Shown here: positions 49,180 through 63,655 of the stretch, piece after piece
Position numbering within the stretch: the first letter of the stretch is position 1
Layout: each line of letters begins with the position of its first letter
Assembly (NCBI GenBank): GCA_021442155.1
Contig: CM038222.1
Coordinates: forward strand, 25,096,148 to 25,160,147
Length of the DNA stretch: 64,000 nt
DNA from: Cymbidium sinense
Taxonomy: Eukaryota; Streptophyta; Magnoliopsida; Asparagales; Orchidaceae
Direction: 5' to 3'
Notes under the pieces: generated by a model
The model's input: only the letters and a program-made list of their open reading frames with translations
Told to the model about the DNA's origin: nothing
Databases searched by the model: none
Position numbers and translations under genes: made by a program

Positions 49180-51588
49180 TCAAGGACATGGATGGAAATC
49201 TACTAGTGGATCACACATACACTGGATTTGACATGTGAGTGGTCTATATTACCGGAATAGAAGAAGAAAATTTGCTGGGGGATAAGGTTTGAATTTGATT
49301 TGATTATATTATTTATGTAAAGAAGATCCATTGGGGATAAAAATCTATAATTCACTGGGGATTAAGATCAAATTGACTTTAATTTATTTTATTTTAATTA
49401 ATGTGGAGGCATATCTACTAGAGATATGGGCTCGAGTTCGCTGGGGATTGGGTATATGGACTTTCCACTAGGGAAGCAAGTTTGGGCTAACTATTGGGGA
49501 TCGAGATTTGAGTTTGATTTCATTGATTTATTTGGGCATGTATCCACTCGGGATAAGAGTTTGGTTGGACTCTACTGGGGGAGGTTGCACTATGGAGGTT
49601 GGTTTTGAATTTGATTTGTTTGCTTGACTTATTTATATATGATTTGAGGCTCCACTAGGGAGAAAGGTGTGATTTAACTCTAGTGTGCAAAATCAAATTA
49701 GGTGTAATTTAATCTGAGTTAATGTATGGACCACTTGGTGTGCAATAACGAGAAGGGGCTATATCAGCCTTGACCTACCTCAAGTTTAGGAATCCAAAGG
49801 GATAGTTTACTAACTGCAAAGTAGAGCTAGCCAACCTAAGAGGTTATCTTTTGGTTTGCAATGACTGTGTTAGGAAGAAGGCATAGTAGACTTACATCTT
49901 CCAAAGCGAGGAACAATCATCGAAGTGACATATTGGATGCACAACAAATCAAACCTAACCTAGGGAGACTACTGAGTGAATGCCACTACAGACTTATGTC
50001 AACTCAAAAGTACTCAAGATTAATTTTATGTTAATTTCATGTGATTTGATATGGTTTATTTGGTTTAGTTTGATTTGAATTGAGGGCATATCCATTGGGG
50101 ATATGAGCTTGATCAAATTTGATAAATTTAATTTATCGACCATGTCAGTGTGTGATGGATCCACTGAGAAGGGCTATATCAGAATTGTCCTATCTCAGAT
50201 TTATAAATCCAAAGGGATAGCCTATTGGCCATGGGGTAGAGCTAGCCAACCTAAGGAGTTTTCTTTAGGTGTGCAATGGTTGTGCTAGGAATAATGCATA
50301 GTAGAATTACATCATCTAAAGCAGGGAACAACTGTTGGGGTGACTTATTGGTAGCTCAAAATTTTGAACCTGACTTAGGGGCGACTACTGAGTGAATGTC
50401 GCTGGGGACTTAAATAAACTCAAGAATCATTAGGCGATTCCTATAGGGAGTTTTGCTAAGACTGCCCTATAGATAAGATACCTGCTTGGGAAAAGGTATT
50501 GTTAGGGGTGTCTTCCTAATCCATAAGTGAATATATATTTTATTTATATATTTTCATGGTCCTTATTAGTGTATGAGGGACTACACTGAGAAGGGGCTAT
50601 GTTGGCCTTGACATGTCTTAGATTTATTGGACAAAAGGAGAATCTACACATCCACAGGATGGATTCTCCAAACACAGGGGTGATTACTAAGAAAGGGGAA
50701 CTGTTCAATATGATAGTAATCTGAGTAGTGTCTAAATGGGCAAAGGATGTGATCCAAATATAGTGCCCATAGGAGAGGTGCTGCTAGGGGCATTATCCTG
50801 AGCCCTAGAAAGGAAAGCCTATATGTGTATGGTGGCAAACTCATGGAGAAAGCGTGTAGACTTACATCTGCCATGAGTTGTGTATCTTAAGGTGCGAGAA
50901 CTAACCAACCTAAGGTGTATCCATCATTATAAGTGGTGTATCCGTCAGCATAGTGAGGACCAACCAACCTAAGGTGCCAATCGATGTGCAATGATCAATT
51001 AGAAAAGAAAACATGTAGGCTTAAAACTTTCCAAGCAGAACTGTTCATCGAAATAGTCTAGCATCAGCAGGATATATACTATTTGATCTAGAGCGACTAC
51101 TAAGTGGGGAGCCCTGAGGAAGGATTGGACCTAGACTTGAAGTAGTCAGGAGGGAAGGAGCCACTAGTGGACCTATCTTAAACCTCAAATATACTCGACC
51201 CAGTTAGTTCATGAAGGCTAATCCAAGAAGAAAGTGTAGCAGACTCACATCCTCTTAAACGAATCCAACATGAGGTAGCTTATCGGCCATGTAGTATGGC
51301 CTACCAAACTAACAAGGCACTCATCGGTGTGCAGTGGCCAAGTAAGGAAGGAAAGCGTTGCAAACATACATCCTTGAAAGCAAGAAGACCACTGGTTGAC
51401 ACACTAACAAGGTTGCACGTCAATCCGACCTAGAGCAACTATTGAGTGAGTGTCGCTGGGGTATTATCTCAACTCATAGTATCCCAACACAAAAGATATG
51501 TGTTTGTATTATATTTTTATTTTGTTTTTATGTTGTGTCAATGAAGGATAGGATGTCGCTCGAGTTTTTTACACATATCTTAAAGATA
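49180..51588. repeat. Degenerate repeats next to the gypsy integrase (probable 3' untranslated/LTR region)
   Basis: First part (about 49260-49680): short motif CACTGGGGAT and variants every few tens of bases. Second part: ~300-420-bp degenerate units ending in GACTACTGAGTGAATGTCGCTGGGG-like sequence (about 49968, 50392, 51092, 51432), each with CCAACCTAAGG and TAGACTTACATC blocks. In gypsy orientation this lies just past the integrase C-terminus, where 3' UTR and LTR belong; that assignment is inference. No gene recognised; open frames at 49426-49608 and 50103-50288 are repeat translations. Confidence 0.55.
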
Positions 51589-52790
51589 TCATGGCAGATT
51601 CACAAACAAGAATACTTTCAACATGGAAGAGATTGAATTCGAAATGGAATTTTCATTGATGATAATTATTTTCAAACATGATTTATAATATTTCTTTAAG
51701 TAGAGCCCATTTATTGGAAGCATTAGGTGCTCTCCTTTAGGATTAATAAGTTGATAAGATCCTCTTTGGTAAACCTTCTCTATGGAAAAAAGGGCCTTTC
51801 CATGTGGGTTCAAGCTTGCCTCTTATCTTCCAACAGACAATAATCGGTCTCCTTAGAACTAAAATAAGCTCTCTTACTTGAAAAGCTCTAGGATGGACCA
51901 ACTTGTTGTGATCTTGAATCATTTTAGCTTTGTACAACTGAGATTTTAGCATGTTCGCAGGCGTCTCTCCTCCAAACCTTCAAGCTATTTTAACCACACG
52001 TTGGTGTTCTGTTCTATTATGATCTTGCTACCCACAGCTATCTTTAGTGATGGGAATTGGACTTCTAATGGTATAACGTCTTTGGACCCGTACACTAAGG
52101 AGAAAGGAGTAGACTAAGTTGGAGTTCTATATGTGGTGTGGTAGGCCCACAAGGCTTAAACTAATTGCTCATGCCATTGTTGCTTGTTGTTGTCGAGTGC
52201 CTTCTTTAGTATTTGGATGAGTGTTTTGTTGAAGGCTTATCTTAAGTCGTTTGCCTGCAGGTAGTTGATGGTATAATATCTCTAAATTATTCAATATCTT
52301 TGGGAAAAGTTGTTGATCTTGGTGCTCTTGAATGTATCAGATATAATTCATCGAGGCACTCCGAACCTATATATGATATGGTTCCTAAAAAATGGAGCAC
52401 ATGCTAAGTTGTTACCTCTCTAAGCTGAATCACCTTTGCCCATTTCGAAAAGTAGTAAGTAGTAGGTAAGATGAACTAGTGACCCTTGAAAGAAGGAGGA
52501 TCAATCGGACCCACTATGTCAGTATCCTGACACTCGAATGGCCATGAGGCCAATGTAGTATGTAGAAAGTTAGGTGGTTGGTGTAGGACCACACCGTGTA
52601 TTTTACATTGATGGCATCATGTAATCTTTGATCATCGATGACTAGTAGTATCCTAGTCTCTTGATCTAAGCTTTCATCTTCAGACAGGATTGCTTGGCCC
52701 CACATAATCTTAAGTGTACCTCAGTCATGATCTTATGGGCTTCATGCTTGTCTAAAAAACATAATCACAACAAGTCAACCATCATCTGGA
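51589..52790 (-). pseudogene. Ty3/gypsy integrase, copy 3
   Basis: Read leftward from 52790. WPFECQDTDIVGPI (about 52510-52550) carries the first catalytic Asp; FSKWAK follows; RFGVPR then ISDTFK (about 52330-52375) where the family has ISDNGT after the second catalytic Asp; then FNKTLIQILKKALDNN (about 52190-52240), where the preceding catalytic Glu codon is now TAA. The C-terminal part is clear: HNKLVHPRAFQVRELILVL, EPTWKGPFF, YQRGSYQLINPKGEHLMLP (51589-51952). Integrase joins element DNA to host DNA; this one has lost key residues. It is the only integrase in the window. Confidence 0.85.
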
Positions 52791-53947
52791 TTTTTTGTAG
52801 TTTCTAAGCATAGCTCCTCATATTAGCTAATGTGATTTGAAAAGATCTTATTATATTCCAAATGATTGGTGATGACTAAGTTATAATCATCATCATCGAC
52901 TAGACCCACTATTCCAAATCCTAGTCCTGGTCTTGATTGAGAGCTTTTGCATTTGTTCTTTCATATTCTTTCAAAGTAGCCTGACCTATGCTCTGACTAA
53001 GTAAGTGGGATTAACCCTTTCTTTGTTAAATTATGAACACAATGCAAGTACCAATAAAATAATATTATATTAATTCTTGAAATAAATCATCCTCAAGTTC
53101 TACATCAAATTCTTGACTTAAGTATGATGATCCCAGAAAGAACCTCTGAGTCTTCACACATGTGGATGACTTAGGGGCTTTCTTAACTACCAAACCCTCA
53201 AATTTTTGAAAGGAAAGTGGGGTTAGAGCTAAGGTTCCCAACTGATGCCTAAATATTTTACATATAGACTTGGATGCACTTATGCTTTTCTTTAGAGCCT
53301 GGTCATCATCGCTATCTTGCTCAAGTGTCACCTCTAAGGAAATCTACTATTGAGAAGAGCTGGCTGGTGTGTTAACTATATAAGACTCATCCTATGAACT
53401 AGATTCTAAGTCTATATGGATAGCATGTGTACTCGTAGGACATATCTTTATTGGTGGCCAATAAGAGGTTTTCCACCCCTCCTCGAACTATTCCTCTTCC
53501 GCCTGGTGGAGTCAATTCATCGAACCCATATGTTGAATGGAGTAACTAATGTGGAATCTAATGTCGCTCCACTTCCTCCTCAAGTCTATTTCTTCTCCTT
53601 TATTTTCTTTTCATTTTTCTTTTATTTTCTTTTCTTTTTATTTTATTTTATTTTATTTTAAAATTTGGCCAAGTTTGAGAATAGACTTGTTGATTTTGAG
53701 GGAGGTAGTAAACTGCATCCTCATATATGCCAACCTCATCAACTGTAAATGGCTTGAGATCTGCTTTGACATAGTAGATGATCCCATCTCTCGTAAACTT
53801 CATACACTGATGTAGAGATGATGGAACTATGTTCTCATGTATCCATGGTCTCCCAAACAAAGCTAAAAAGATGTATCCAAGTCTATAATGTGAAACTTGG
53901 CTTCGCTTCCAATCATCTATCTCAAGGAAACACTATGGAGCCTGGCC
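52791..53947 (-). pseudogene. Ty3/gypsy linker and protease C-terminal half, copy 3
   Basis: Acidic linker (EQDSDDDQALKKSISASKS, 53065-53331), polypyrimidine tract (about 53590-53665) and FGRPWIHEN with SSLHQCMKFTRDGIIYYVKA (53648-53860). Its left edge at about 52790 is fused directly to integrase, so RT and RNase H (over 2 kb in copy 2) are deleted from this copy. Confidence 0.8.
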
Positions 53948-56900
53948 ATTTGACCTCACTTTTGAGTGCGATTCAATCTTCCCATCTTAGACTTAGAGTC
54001 TTCTAGACACTAAGACTTCCCTAGTCATAAGGCACTTCTAATAATTAGGTAAACACTTAACCAAAGCCTAAATACTTAGGAGATATAAGATTAGGTTATG
54101 CCTTAGGGATTTAAATAATCCACCTACCCTACAACCCAAATCCAATCCATGTTCACCTTCTAAAACCAAACCTCAAGTTCAATTCAAACATCAAATTCAA
54201 ATCCAAATCCAAACCCAAATTCCAAAACCAAATGATTGAAGCCCATGATCAAATCAAACTTGAAACCCTTCCTAAAGCCATGACCTATCCCATGGACTTA
54301 GCCAAATCTTAATCCAAATCAATACAAAATCAATTGATTATCTCATAATAAATTTATATCTTCAATAATCCTCCTAAATATAAATCAAATCAACATTCAA
54401 ATGATCAAAACTAAATCAAACTAAATCAAATTAAATTAAACACTTCCTAAGCCATATGACCTGTCCCATGGACTTAGCCAAATCTTAATCCAAATCAAGT
54501 CAAACTCAATTGATTTTCTCATAAATCAATCAGTATTTCAATCATCTTCACAAATTTCAATGAAATATACATTTAAATCATCAAAACTAAATCAAACTAA
54601 ATCAAAATCCAAACTAAGCCACATGACCCAACTCCATTCTAGCCAAATTCCTTCATTCCAAAACCCAAATTCAATTGATTTTATCATGAATCAATCATAC
54701 CTTCAATCATATTCACAAATACAAATGAAATCTACAATCATCAAGCCAAACCAAAATCAACCCAAGTCAAACACAACTTAACCCTTTTGACTTGAAATGT
54801 TCAAATGAACCAAAACCCATTTGAACTAATTGTAATTGAATTTATATATCAATCCCAAATCCATATATAAACTCAACTAAATCAAACTCAACCCAAAATG
54901 AAGCCAACTAAACCCAATTGGTCCACTTGACCCAAGTGCTCAATTTGACCTATTTGAGCCAAGTTCTAATCCTACCAAATTTGGATTGAACCAAGCCCAT
55001 CAAAACCTCCCATCATGATTGTTGATCACCTAAGTTGATCAATTATCAAAATAGTCAAACCAAGTCAACTTGGTCATTTGACCAAGTCAACCTTAACCAT
55101 ATGAACCCAAACTAACCAAATTCAAGCCAAATCCCTTGAAACTAATGATTCATACCAAATCAAAATCAATATTTGAAAATGACTTGACCTTCAATAAGTC
55201 AAACCAAACCCAATTGGCCCTCTTGACCCAAGTTGACCCAAATTGACCTAAAAGACCAAATTTTCAAATCAAAATATAAACCAAATTGATTGCAACCAAT
55301 GTTAAGTTCATTCCAAATTGATTGTTGAACTTGACCAAAGCCATGATTGGACCAATTAAACCCACTAACATTTAGCCCAAATTGACCTAAAGGTTCAAGT
55401 TGGCATAAATCAAAACCAAATCAAATTAATGAAACCAAAGCCTACAATCATCTCAATTGGTCAACTAAACCCAAACCAACACCCAACCCAAGCCAATTTT
55501 ACTAATTTGGTCAAATTGGTCAACTTAACCCATTTGACCCAAATGAATTCAAATGAGCCAAAATTAAATCTAAGCCAAACTAAACCAAACCAATTGAACC
55601 AAAACATCCCAAATGATCATATGAACTTGACCCAACCCTTGGTTTGACCCAATTTGACCAATTGGTAAACCTAATCCAACAAAACCCAATTTGACCTAAA
55701 TGAGCCAAATTGAGCCAAATCTAACCAAATCAACTCCAATTGACTTGAAATTTGGTCTAACCAACTTTCAGCTCATTTCAAATCTGCCCAAATCATATCC
55801 AATGTAAAATGATCATTCTACCCTTGGGTTAAGGGCATCATATTAGACAAATCACCCATGTAAGTGGTCATTTCTATTCCTTGGCCACTTGGTACTCTCT
55901 CAATGGTCCACCTAGGTACCTAGACACCCAACTGACCTAAGTGGTGGTTGGTCCATGACACATGGGAGGTGAAATCACCTCACCCTCCCATTGGAGCATT
56001 TGAAACTCATAAGACACCATGATTCCTCTTGGTAGCCACCTCCACCTTCAACCAACCAAGATGAGCCAACTCACCTCCCTACCACCCATGACTCCTGAGA
56101 TGGTTGGATGCCACCAAGCCAAACCCAATCCCACCATCCGATCAAGATGAAGGAGGGTATACATCCCCCTCATTTTCACTCGAACACACCCAAAAATCAT
56201 TCCTTAAATTTGTAGCTACACAAGAGCAGCTAGAGCCATTCCCTAAGCTCCCAAGCTAATTCCTCATTTAAAAAATGCCATTCCTGTCTCTCCTGAAATA
56301 AGACAGTCCCATTTTTTACCTAACTTTCTCATTTTTCTATCAAACTCAAATTAACATTGCACACAACTTCCCTAGGCCTCATCGAGCAAGAATGAATCAT
56401 CTACCAAGCTTCCCACGGTGGGACATTGATCAAAGCTGAGCACCAAATCATCATTTCATGGCCTTCTGAGTGAACATCATGGAATTGATCCAATTTCTAC
56501 TCAACAGGGCTTCATATCCACTAGATGAAGCTTCCTCAATCATTCGAGCCAACAGTCTTGAGCTCTGGTAATGTATGCATCCAAAATTGATCCTTAGGCA
56601 AAAATGGGTTGGAGCTTTTTGAAGAAAACTTACATCTTATGTGATCTTGACTTTGGATCCCCTCTAATCAATGTTATGAAGTTTTGGGATCCTTTTGGAG
56701 TTGATCTGAGCTCGAGTAAGCTCAGATCAAGTGAGCAATGGCAGACAGACTCCATTCTCCCTCACTCGCGTGATGTTAGATCACGCATCATCCATTCTGC
56801 ATGATCAAAATGGACAATCGTGATAAGATCCACTAGATTGATATGATTTAATCTTATTAAGCTGTGGGACTAATCATAGCCATATGATCTTAGATCGGAT

Positions 56901-59900
56901 AGTAGATGAGAAAGCATGCCCATCGCCACCACGTATGCACTGAGTCAAGTAAGTTTTAAGTAGCCAATCTCATGGAACCACGTGGAAAGCACGCAACGTC
57001 AACATGCCACATTGTGCAAATAGGATTAGGCTTTAATTAGACTTAATTATACTTCTAAAAATCATAAAACAATCATACATAAATAAAAAAAATGCAAATA
57101 AATACTCATTTTAAAGGTATTTTAGAGGAGAATTAATTAAAAATAATCTTAACTAATTTTAATAGTAATTAAGGTTTAATTAAGGTTTCATTACAAAATT
57201 TATTAGCTTAATTAATCTTAAATTACTTGATTAATTAATCCCACATTTTGTTCGTTAATTTAATGGGATGACCTTTGCCTCCCAAGATTTTCTCGGCATT
57301 TATTGCTAACTTAATTATAAAAATTGCATAATTAAACCATAACTACTATTTTAAGTTAATTAAAGATTAATTAATTCAATGAGTAGTAACAAATTGGTTA
57401 ATTAAGTTTATTAATCATTGTTCAATAGTAAGTGAACTAAGGAATAGGGTTGGGACCTTTTCCCAAGTTCATTTCACCCTTTCTTAAAATGAAATTAATT
57501 AAGATTTAACCAATTAATTAAATCACTTAATCAAATTGAAATTATAATCATGAGACCTTAATTAAATCATGGAATAGATCTTTAGTGTTTAATAACAAAG
57601 AGTTTAATAAAATTATGGTTAGTCCACATGTGTGGGAAAACCATAAGAGTAATTAATTAAGTCCCTTAATCTAATTAACTATTAATCATAAATTGCATTA
57701 GGCCCTTTTTATTTCTAAGATCATTGCAAGTTTATTTTTGATGCATATCATGTTGGCTCATAATTATAGTTAATTTTTAAGGTGACATAAGTAAGGTTAA
57801 TTAATTAATCTAATTAAGGGTTCAACTTAATTAGCCCATAAAATCAACTTAACTACATTTTAAATTAAATAAAAATCACTAATGTTAATGGGTTTAAAAT
57901 AGAAAGTGATGATTAATCAAAACTTTAATTTATTTTATTGTCTTATTTGATTAAGAACTAGTTTGGTTGAATGAATCACATGCTTATATTTCATTATCCT
58001 CTTTCAAATCATGTTAAATTTGGTAAGTCATTTGAATTCATGCATCCATCTTTTCAAAATCAAGTAAAATAAAATGGATATCCTTTATGTAAGCTTGCAC
58101 ATGTTGATTTTATTTAATATATGCATGGCTATTATCACTATTAAATCCATATGTATTTCTCAAAAGCTTATAAATGCATAATAATATGTGTTATGATGCT
58201 AGTTATTAATACATAAGAAATGCATGTGCTTATAACTTAAGTGTATGAATGTTGAGTTCTCTTTCCTCTATTCATGTGTTGATTTAAATATGATTGAATG
58301 GTAATGGGTATATAGTCTGGACATCCTGGGAACACAAGGCATTAGCTTGCCCCAAGGAGGTCATTTGACACTTCCGGTTTAACAATGGCATTCCATTTAA
58401 TTTCATTCTTATGTATTTCAACATTAGAATTTGGATAGTGCTTAATTCATATATATAAATGATTCAATCATAAAAATATATATATTTGCATGTTTTCCTT
58501 CCCTAAATTATGTATACATCCATGTGTGTCCAAGAAAAGCAAGTATATAGACATCCCGAGAATTGAGGCTTTTAGCCAAGGAGGTCATTTGATTACTTTC
58601 CTGGTTTAACAAAGACACACACTTGTCTATATCTTTGTACATGTATATGTGATTAGTGAATGAAAATCCCATTTTACATTAAAATTGCATGCATTCATAA
58701 TTGACTAAGGAATTGATTAACCATATGACTTGAGCTTACTATGTTCATGTATATGAATTTACATATGTTTGAATGCAAATGGGTATATAGTTTGGACATC
58801 CAGAATACAAGGTTTTAGCAACCTCCAAGGAGATCATTTGATTACCTCACTTACCTAGTTTAACAATGGCACATGCCTATTTCATTTCATTCTTATGTCC
58901 TTGTATTAGAATTTGGATAAAGTTTTAAATTAATATTTTAAAATAATTCAATCAAATAAAATATAAATTCTAAACATACACATATTCAACATTTAAGTGT
59001 GCTAAAATATGTTGCATGTATAGATACACTTAGATTAAATCATATGCATGTTACATGTGATGGAAAGGAATGATTTAATATATGTTCATGTGGTGTAATT
59101 CAATAAATTAATCTTAAGATGCCTTTCATTTTGAATTAAATTTATTTAAAAGTGAACCTAAACTTAGATTAATTAAATCATTTAATTAGCCATTCACTAA
59201 AGAGAACTAAATAAATTTAATATACTTTAAAAAAGTGACTTAAGGTAGGGATGAAAGAGGGAAATCCTCTTTTCCTCTCTATAACACTTAGTTGGTAAGT
59301 ATAATCAAATGAAACAAAAGAAAACAAAATTTAAAAGACTTACCACACATGCCTTAATACACACATTAGAATTAAGTCACCACTTCTAACTCTAAGTTAG
59401 ATGGTGTATGATGTGATGTATATTTTATTTTATGATGTATTATTTTAGATTGGATGTTATGATAGACATGATGATATGGAAATATTAGCCTAATCATATT
59501 TTATGTAGGGGTTTATGCTTAAAAGATGCTAAAAAATAAATGTGAATGCTCTTTTGGCAGGTTGCTAAAATCCTTAAGCATAATCAAAGTTAGGACAAGT
59601 GGGCTTAGTTACTCATGTGTAGGGTGCAAAGTCCAAATTATAAATACAATTACTTGGGATTATATGTATATTTAGCTAACCTCTATTTTGTAGGTGTAGT
59701 TATATTTACTTTTTCCACATAAATGTAATTTTTATAATAGGAATTAGGATTAGTGCTATGGGGATTAGATGAGCAAGGCTTTGTTTTGGTGTCCTATGAT
59801 GCTTTTGAAGCAAGCACCATCCAATTCAAAGAAGAAAACAAATCATAAATGGAGATATGAAGAAAGAAGACCCTCATAGATTTTTTACAATTATAATTAT

Positions 59901-61411
59901 TCTTTCATATTCCAAGTTGTATAAGGGTAGAGCTTGGGAAGACCCATCTTTTCTCTCTTTGGGTTGTATGGCGGTACCTGACTGCACAAGCCTTTTATTC
60001 TTTTGTAATAGTATAAATAATTGTTTGATGTTATGTTTACATTATGCATTAAGACAGCATACTTTTTATAGTTTCTTAAATTATTGATGCTTTAATGTGT
60101 GGCTTTGATATGATTAGGCTCTTAAGATAAAAATAACTTGCCTACCCAACTAATCACTCATAACTAAATTTTAAACAACTTATAACCTCATCCTAAAGCA
60201 TAAGACATAAATAAGATAATTAAAATATTTAGCAATCCCTTAGCTATATGGTTGTATGTTTCACATCATCATGCATGATTCTTTCTCTTGAATATGAAGG
60301 ATCTACATCCTTGCATGATAAAGGAATGCTTGACCTATGAGGGCATCCCTTGTGATGGAGAACACCATCTTCTAGTTAATTTGGCCCATAACCTATTTCA
60401 TCATGCTTTTAGGCATAAGAAATCCTAAATCCTCTATCAAAATAATGTGTCTAAAGTGAAATAAAATTTGAAAAGATTTTGCATCTATAGATTAAGCCAT
60501 ATGCTCATACCACTCAAGCTCTAGTCTCTTAGGGAGTGTGTTTAGGACTTTAGTCTATTTCTAACTAAATAACTACCTTATCTATCTTGTAATTCATAAG
60601 GTCAGACTACTTAGTTTTAAAATTTTAGGAGGAGTTAGCTGGTAGCCACTCAAGATGGTTATAAGTCTAGAAGTCGGACAATTTGTTCTCTCTTGTGGAG
60701 GTAAACCCTTATGTCCACCTATCGCTTAGATTTAGGTTGTGCTTTAGCTCATGCTAAAGCTCGCTAGATTTAGGATCTGAGGTAGCTATTTCCTTCGGTC
60801 TATAAGCATGAATCCTCACTCTTGGCATTCCCACAACCTTGGTGGATCATAAGCTCTAGTAATCTAATTAAATTTCAACTCAAAACCTATAAATCCCTCG
60901 ACTTCAAAATTATAAAGCCCAACCATATGATAGATTAGAATGCTCACTAGGCTAGTATCATAAGCATTAAAATGCTCTACTTTCATTTGGATTCCAAAAA
61001 TAAGTCTTCTCCTTGAACTTTTCCAATTGATTTTCCAAATACAACCAATCCTTTGATACTCTAACCTTGAAATCTTTGGAGATGATAATTGTCTACTTTA
61101 ATCAGTATTCTTAGAATTTCATTTCCAAAGATGTACTTAACTATGGAGGCTTGCTTCCATAGGGAACTTAAGAACCTAGTCTAATATAAACCCTACTTTA
61201 TTCATCCATGTACAGTGGGGGGAAAATCTCAAGTACATTTGAAGACCCATCATGCCTTAGTTTATTATGATTAGTCCATTGTGATGCCTCTATCTTTCAA
61301 GATAGTACATCATACCTCAATGTCATACTGATCACCTTAAAAGGCCCCCCATACATCTTCGTGGTGTCCCCCTCTTGCCCCACCCCTCATACATTTAAAA
61401 GTAAACACCAT
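53948..61411 (-). mobile_element. Nested ~7.5 kb non-coding insertion, copy 3
   Basis: Third homologue at the same protease site (TGGCC on the left, AAGGCC at 61412-61417). It has the ~170-bp triplication (54262-54760), the TTGAC-rich domain (about 54750-55800), three ~110-bp motif units (about 58305, 58540, 58785) and the unexpanded microsatellite locus (58637-58653). It is the most diverged copy. Near 61345-61390 it has a ~36-bp C-rich segment absent from copies 1 and 2, between two CCC-rich CATAC sites. Plus-strand frames at 54560-54781, 55429-55647 and 59857-60087 are compositional. Confidence 0.6.
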
Positions 61412-63655
61412 AAGGCCCTCTCACCTTGTTCATTGAATCCTCTCAACATCATTCTTTCTTTTTGGAGTTTCGAGATGCCAATCCTCAAGTACACAAGGGT
61501 TCTTAGACTCATAATATTGACTGATACACTTGGGTCAATCAGAACTTTGGATAGCCCATATCTGCCAACATCCATTGTAATGTTAAGAGGCGGTTGTGCT
61601 TGGTCATCCCTAAGAGTAAGTCATCATCATTGAATATATTAACTAAGATGTACTTTGAGTGGCATGCCTCCTCTTTAGTAATGGTCAGTTGAGCTAAGCA
61701 TATCTTTAGATCAAGTAAGGCCTTGATTAGTGATTTATTCATCTATTTGGATAAGGTAAAGGAATTGTATATGCTTAACTTAGCTAGAAACTTTCTAAGG
61801 TGAGCTAGGACATTGTAATCAATTCTGGCTTGGTCATCCACATGCATATCCATGGGTGGAGCATCCTATGGAGGGGCTATCTGCTCACTATAACTAATGA
61901 CTTGCTTACCCTTATCCTAAGGTGCTACCCCAGAAGGTAGAACTTTGTCACTACGTAGATTGAGTTAAGTGACTTATTGGAATGATGAGCATGTGGAAAG
62001 TTCTACCTTTTCATCGGGCATACCTACAACTTCTCCTATGAGATCCTAAGAGATAGTTGACTCCAAGTCAATCTCAAAAAGGTGAACCCGATTGATTCAG
62101 AAGGATAGTCCGACTCTAAATCAAAAAATGAAAGGATCGAACTACTAGAGCTATTATTTCTATTTAGACTTGGAGAACTTTCAATAGGAATAAAATTAAC
62201 AACATCAGAAGTAAACACCATAAAAGTAGAATCAGCTTTCTTCATTACTTTATTTTTAGGTGGAGGTACAAGATAGAAATCAAGTAAAGTAATCAAAGTA
62301 AAGGATTTAGTGCTCTTATCTATAGGTACAACAATCCTGTTGGTAGAAGAGGACATAGCAGAAGAGGTGGTAGCTGCAATGGTGGAGGGAGTACTTAACT
62401 GGAATAGTGCGGTTACTGGACTATGCTAGGCAAGTATGGTGAGCTGCTGCTGCTACTAGGTGTCCTTTGTAACTAGCAAACCTTCCTTGGTGTTGGAGGT
62501 TTGAGCTACTTCAGCCACCTACAAGGAAATCTTCTTGATCTTAGAAATGATTTTCATAGATGCTCGAGATAGGGAGATATCCTAATCTTCTTTGGTCTTA
62601 AGAGGATCACTAGTATCCCCAAGGATCACTCTAATAGAACTAGATGGTTGTTCTAATAAGTATTCCTTAGAGATAACTGTGGATCTCAACTTGTAGTTGC
62701 GCTCAAGCTAATCATTAAAAGTGATATAATCCTCTAAGACATGGCCTAACAAATGGTGGTAGGGTAATAGCTAGGATCATCGCTCTTGCCCACTTCCTCT
62801 GGCCACTTAAGCTCTCATAACTGAAAGTTAGGTTGCTTTAAGAGATTCTTAAAGATTTTCCTAACTACCTCCCACTTGAAAGAATATGGCTTATTCAATC
62901 TATCGGCAAGAGTAGGTGGAAAGTAGCTACCTGGCAAGGTATATGAATGTTGTTACTAGGTAGGCTGCTAAGGTGGTGGAAATGGTCATTGTGGTGGCTC
63001 CAGTGGTCAATATGATGGTCAAGGTGGTGGAAGAGGAGGTGGAAAAGGAGGTTGTTGAGCTCGTAGTCTCTCATATTAAACTCTGGCTTGCTGCTTCCCT
63101 TACACAACTGTCCCTGGCTTCCTCTCAAACACCTTTTGCGGCTTGGGCCTAGATGATTGGCCGGGAAAGGGCAACTGTTTGTCTTCCTATTATAGGCTAG
63201 CCGCCTTGTTGATTAATTTTTGGTATGCTTTGATTGTAAAGCCCTTAAGCATGAAGGCAATTGGTCCATAGATATTCTTGAGAAGAATCTCAATGGCATG
63301 CAGTTCAGACAGTTGTGGTTGGCATTTTATGCTCAGGTTGTGCCACCTGAGAATCTAATCAACAAGGGACTCGTTGAGCTTCTATTTCTATATAATGAGG
63401 TTGCCTATAGTCACCCTCTGCTAAGCTCCAGCAAACCTCTTGATGAAGAGCTGCTCCAACTTAGCAAAACTCTTCACCGATCTATTGGGTAGTTCGACGT
63501 ACCAACCAAATGCAACACTTGTCAGAGTGCTAACGAAAGGCGGAAGAGGAGTGTGTTGCTTCCACTGGTGTAGCAACAGCCAGCTCTAAAGTGTACAATG
63601 TGCTATCGTGGGTTCTCACTATCATCAAAGATATTGAAGGATGGTGGCACAAAAC
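61412..63655 (-). pseudogene. Ty3/gypsy gag and protease N-terminal half, copy 3
   Basis: The best gag in the window. Read leftward from 63655: PPSFNIFDDSE, HFRAGCCYTSGSNTLLF, VAFGWYVELPNRSVKSF and KLEQLFIKRFAGA (about 63420-63650), then SELHAIEILLKNIYGPIAFM (about 63240-63310), a Pro/His-rich linker (62950-63060), a degraded Cys/His linker (about 62720-62800), a Ser-rich spacer (62036-62356), CLAQLTITKEEACHSKYILV (61539-61742) and the protease start VLIDPSVSVNIMSL (about 61500-61545). It ends at GERALW at the nested insertion. Stops and frameshifts are present. Its right edge matches the copy 1 edge at 10897. Confidence 0.82.

Noticed and set aside
54560..55647. Asn/Gln/Thr/Pro-rich plus-strand open frames in the nested element
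   Set aside because: They arise from CAAATT/CCAAA composition; the equivalent stretches in copies 1 and 2 are broken.
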